Below, piece by piece: positions 7,211-7,458 of a stretch of 7,458 nucleotides of DNA. This stretch comes from Alcaligenaceae bacterium (lineage in GTDB: Bacteria; Pseudomonadota; Gammaproteobacteria; Burkholderiales; Burkholderiaceae_B). The notes under the pieces were generated by a model. It was not told the origin of the DNA. It saw nothing but the letters and a program-made list of their open reading frames with translations, and did no database searches. The DNA is taken from positions 1-7,458 of the forward strand of contig JAJUJN010000098.1 in the NCBI GenBank assembly GCA_029265335.1, read 5' to 3'. Within the stretch, counting starts at the first letter, position 1; every line of letters begins with the position of its first letter. The position numbers and the translations under genes are program-made.

Positions 7211-7231
7211 CGACTCGGCTCTGCCGATTCG
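7211..7231. repeat. Stem-loop just downstream of cheZ
   Basis: CGACTCGGC (7211-7219) and GCCGATTCG (7223-7231) pair at eight of nine positions around a three-base loop, about 18 bases after the cheZ stop. Position and GC content suit a transcription- or mRNA-end structure, but the bases after it on the minus strand (GTTCAAGG) lack a T-run. It may be a 3'-end stabilising structure or a weak terminator. Confidence 0.45.
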
Positions 7232-7248
7232 TGCCGGATGACCCTTTC

Positions 7249-7458
7249 CTAAAAACCCAGGCTCGAGAGAAGGTCGTCAACCTGACTTTGGTCGGTGACC
7301 ACGTCGGCTTTACCATCGGGTTTGACCTGTGGCCCGTTGAGCAGGGTTTCGGCTTCGTCGCGACGCTCGGGTTGGACGGTGTCGAGCAGCACTTGCAGGA
7401 GCTCGGTTTCGATGGCGCTGATGATGTCCATCATTTTCATGATGACCTGGCCGGTGAG
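7249..7458 (-). CDS. cheZ: CheY-P phosphatase CheZ, C-terminal part
   Basis: CheZ dephosphorylates CheY-P in the cytoplasm and so returns the flagellar motor to its default rotation. The last 69 codons are visible; the 5' part lies beyond the right edge. The first visible residues, LTGQVI then MKMMDII, match the end of the catalytic helix of E. coli CheZ (DLTGQVIKRMMDVI); the fourth visible residue is the Gln equivalent to catalytic Gln147. The helix continues through [17 protein letters not shown], then a variable linker containing LLNGPQV, which is also present in E. coli. The extreme C-terminus [11 protein letters not shown] is the conserved peptide that docks on CheY-P. Reading starts in frame from the edge; the ATG at 7440 is an internal Met, not the gene start. 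The stop is TAG. cheY is expected just outside the window, by analogy with related loci. Confidence 0.95.
   Translation of the reverse strand, partial: LTGQVIMKMMDIISAIETELLQVLLDTVQPERRDEAETLLNGPQVKPDGKADVVTDQSQVDDLLSSLGF

Larger units (their letters stand above)
6960..7248. other. cheZ-flhB intergenic region with multiple inverted repeats
   Basis: No coding sequence is supported in these 289 bp, although genes downstream overlap each other. The region is dominated by short inverted repeats at 7106-7134, 7128-7186 and 7211-7231, listed separately. There is also a 12-bp near-palindrome centred on GAATTC at 7024-7035. Its minus-strand reading contains TAGAAT (7029-7034), a possible -10, but without a convincing -35. 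I found no good sigma28 (TAAA-N15-GCCGATAA) or complete sigma54 promoter. The gap may end cheZ transcription, start flhB transcription, or both. Confidence 0.55.

Noticed and set aside
7249..7440. A separate 63-residue gene at the right edge
   Set aside because: The frame stays open to the window edge and the sequence is clearly the CheZ C-terminus; the ATG is internal.

Overview
The window reads as part of the flagellar and chemotaxis locus of a GC-rich betaproteobacterium, most likely of the order Burkholderiales. That placement is an inference from the gene order cheZ-flhB-flhA-flhF-flhG, the presence of CheZ, and the strong G/C bias at third codon positions. Every gene I can support lies on the minus strand, so transcription runs from high to low coordinates.

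Layout in transcription order: (1) the last 69 codons of cheZ, the CheY-P phosphatase; (2) a 289-bp gap with several inverted repeats; (3) flhB, flhA, flhF and flhG, each overlapping the next by exactly 4 bp (ATGA), a tightly coupled translational unit; (4) a gap of about 220 bp with no clear terminator; (5) a separate two-gene unit made of a small glycine-zipper lipoprotein and the start of a secreted protein that runs off the left edge. No fliA, flgN or flgM follows flhG inside the window, so the flagellar cluster appears to end or be interrupted there.

How the genes work together: FlhB and FlhA form the substrate-switch and export-gate parts of the flagellar type III secretion apparatus. 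FlhF (SRP-type GTPase) and FlhG (MinD-like partner) normally set where and how many flagella are built. CheZ resets the motor by dephosphorylating CheY-P.

The main points of interest are in the last two genes of the run. FlhG keeps the N-terminal DQAxGLR helix and the general MinD-like layout but has no recognisable Walker A P-loop. FlhF is 804 residues long, with about 435 residues of unrecognised sequence after a complete GTPase domain. The cheZ-flhB gap also holds a repeat arrangement that permits two mutually exclusive hairpins. I see no mobile element, tRNA, rRNA or CRISPR array.
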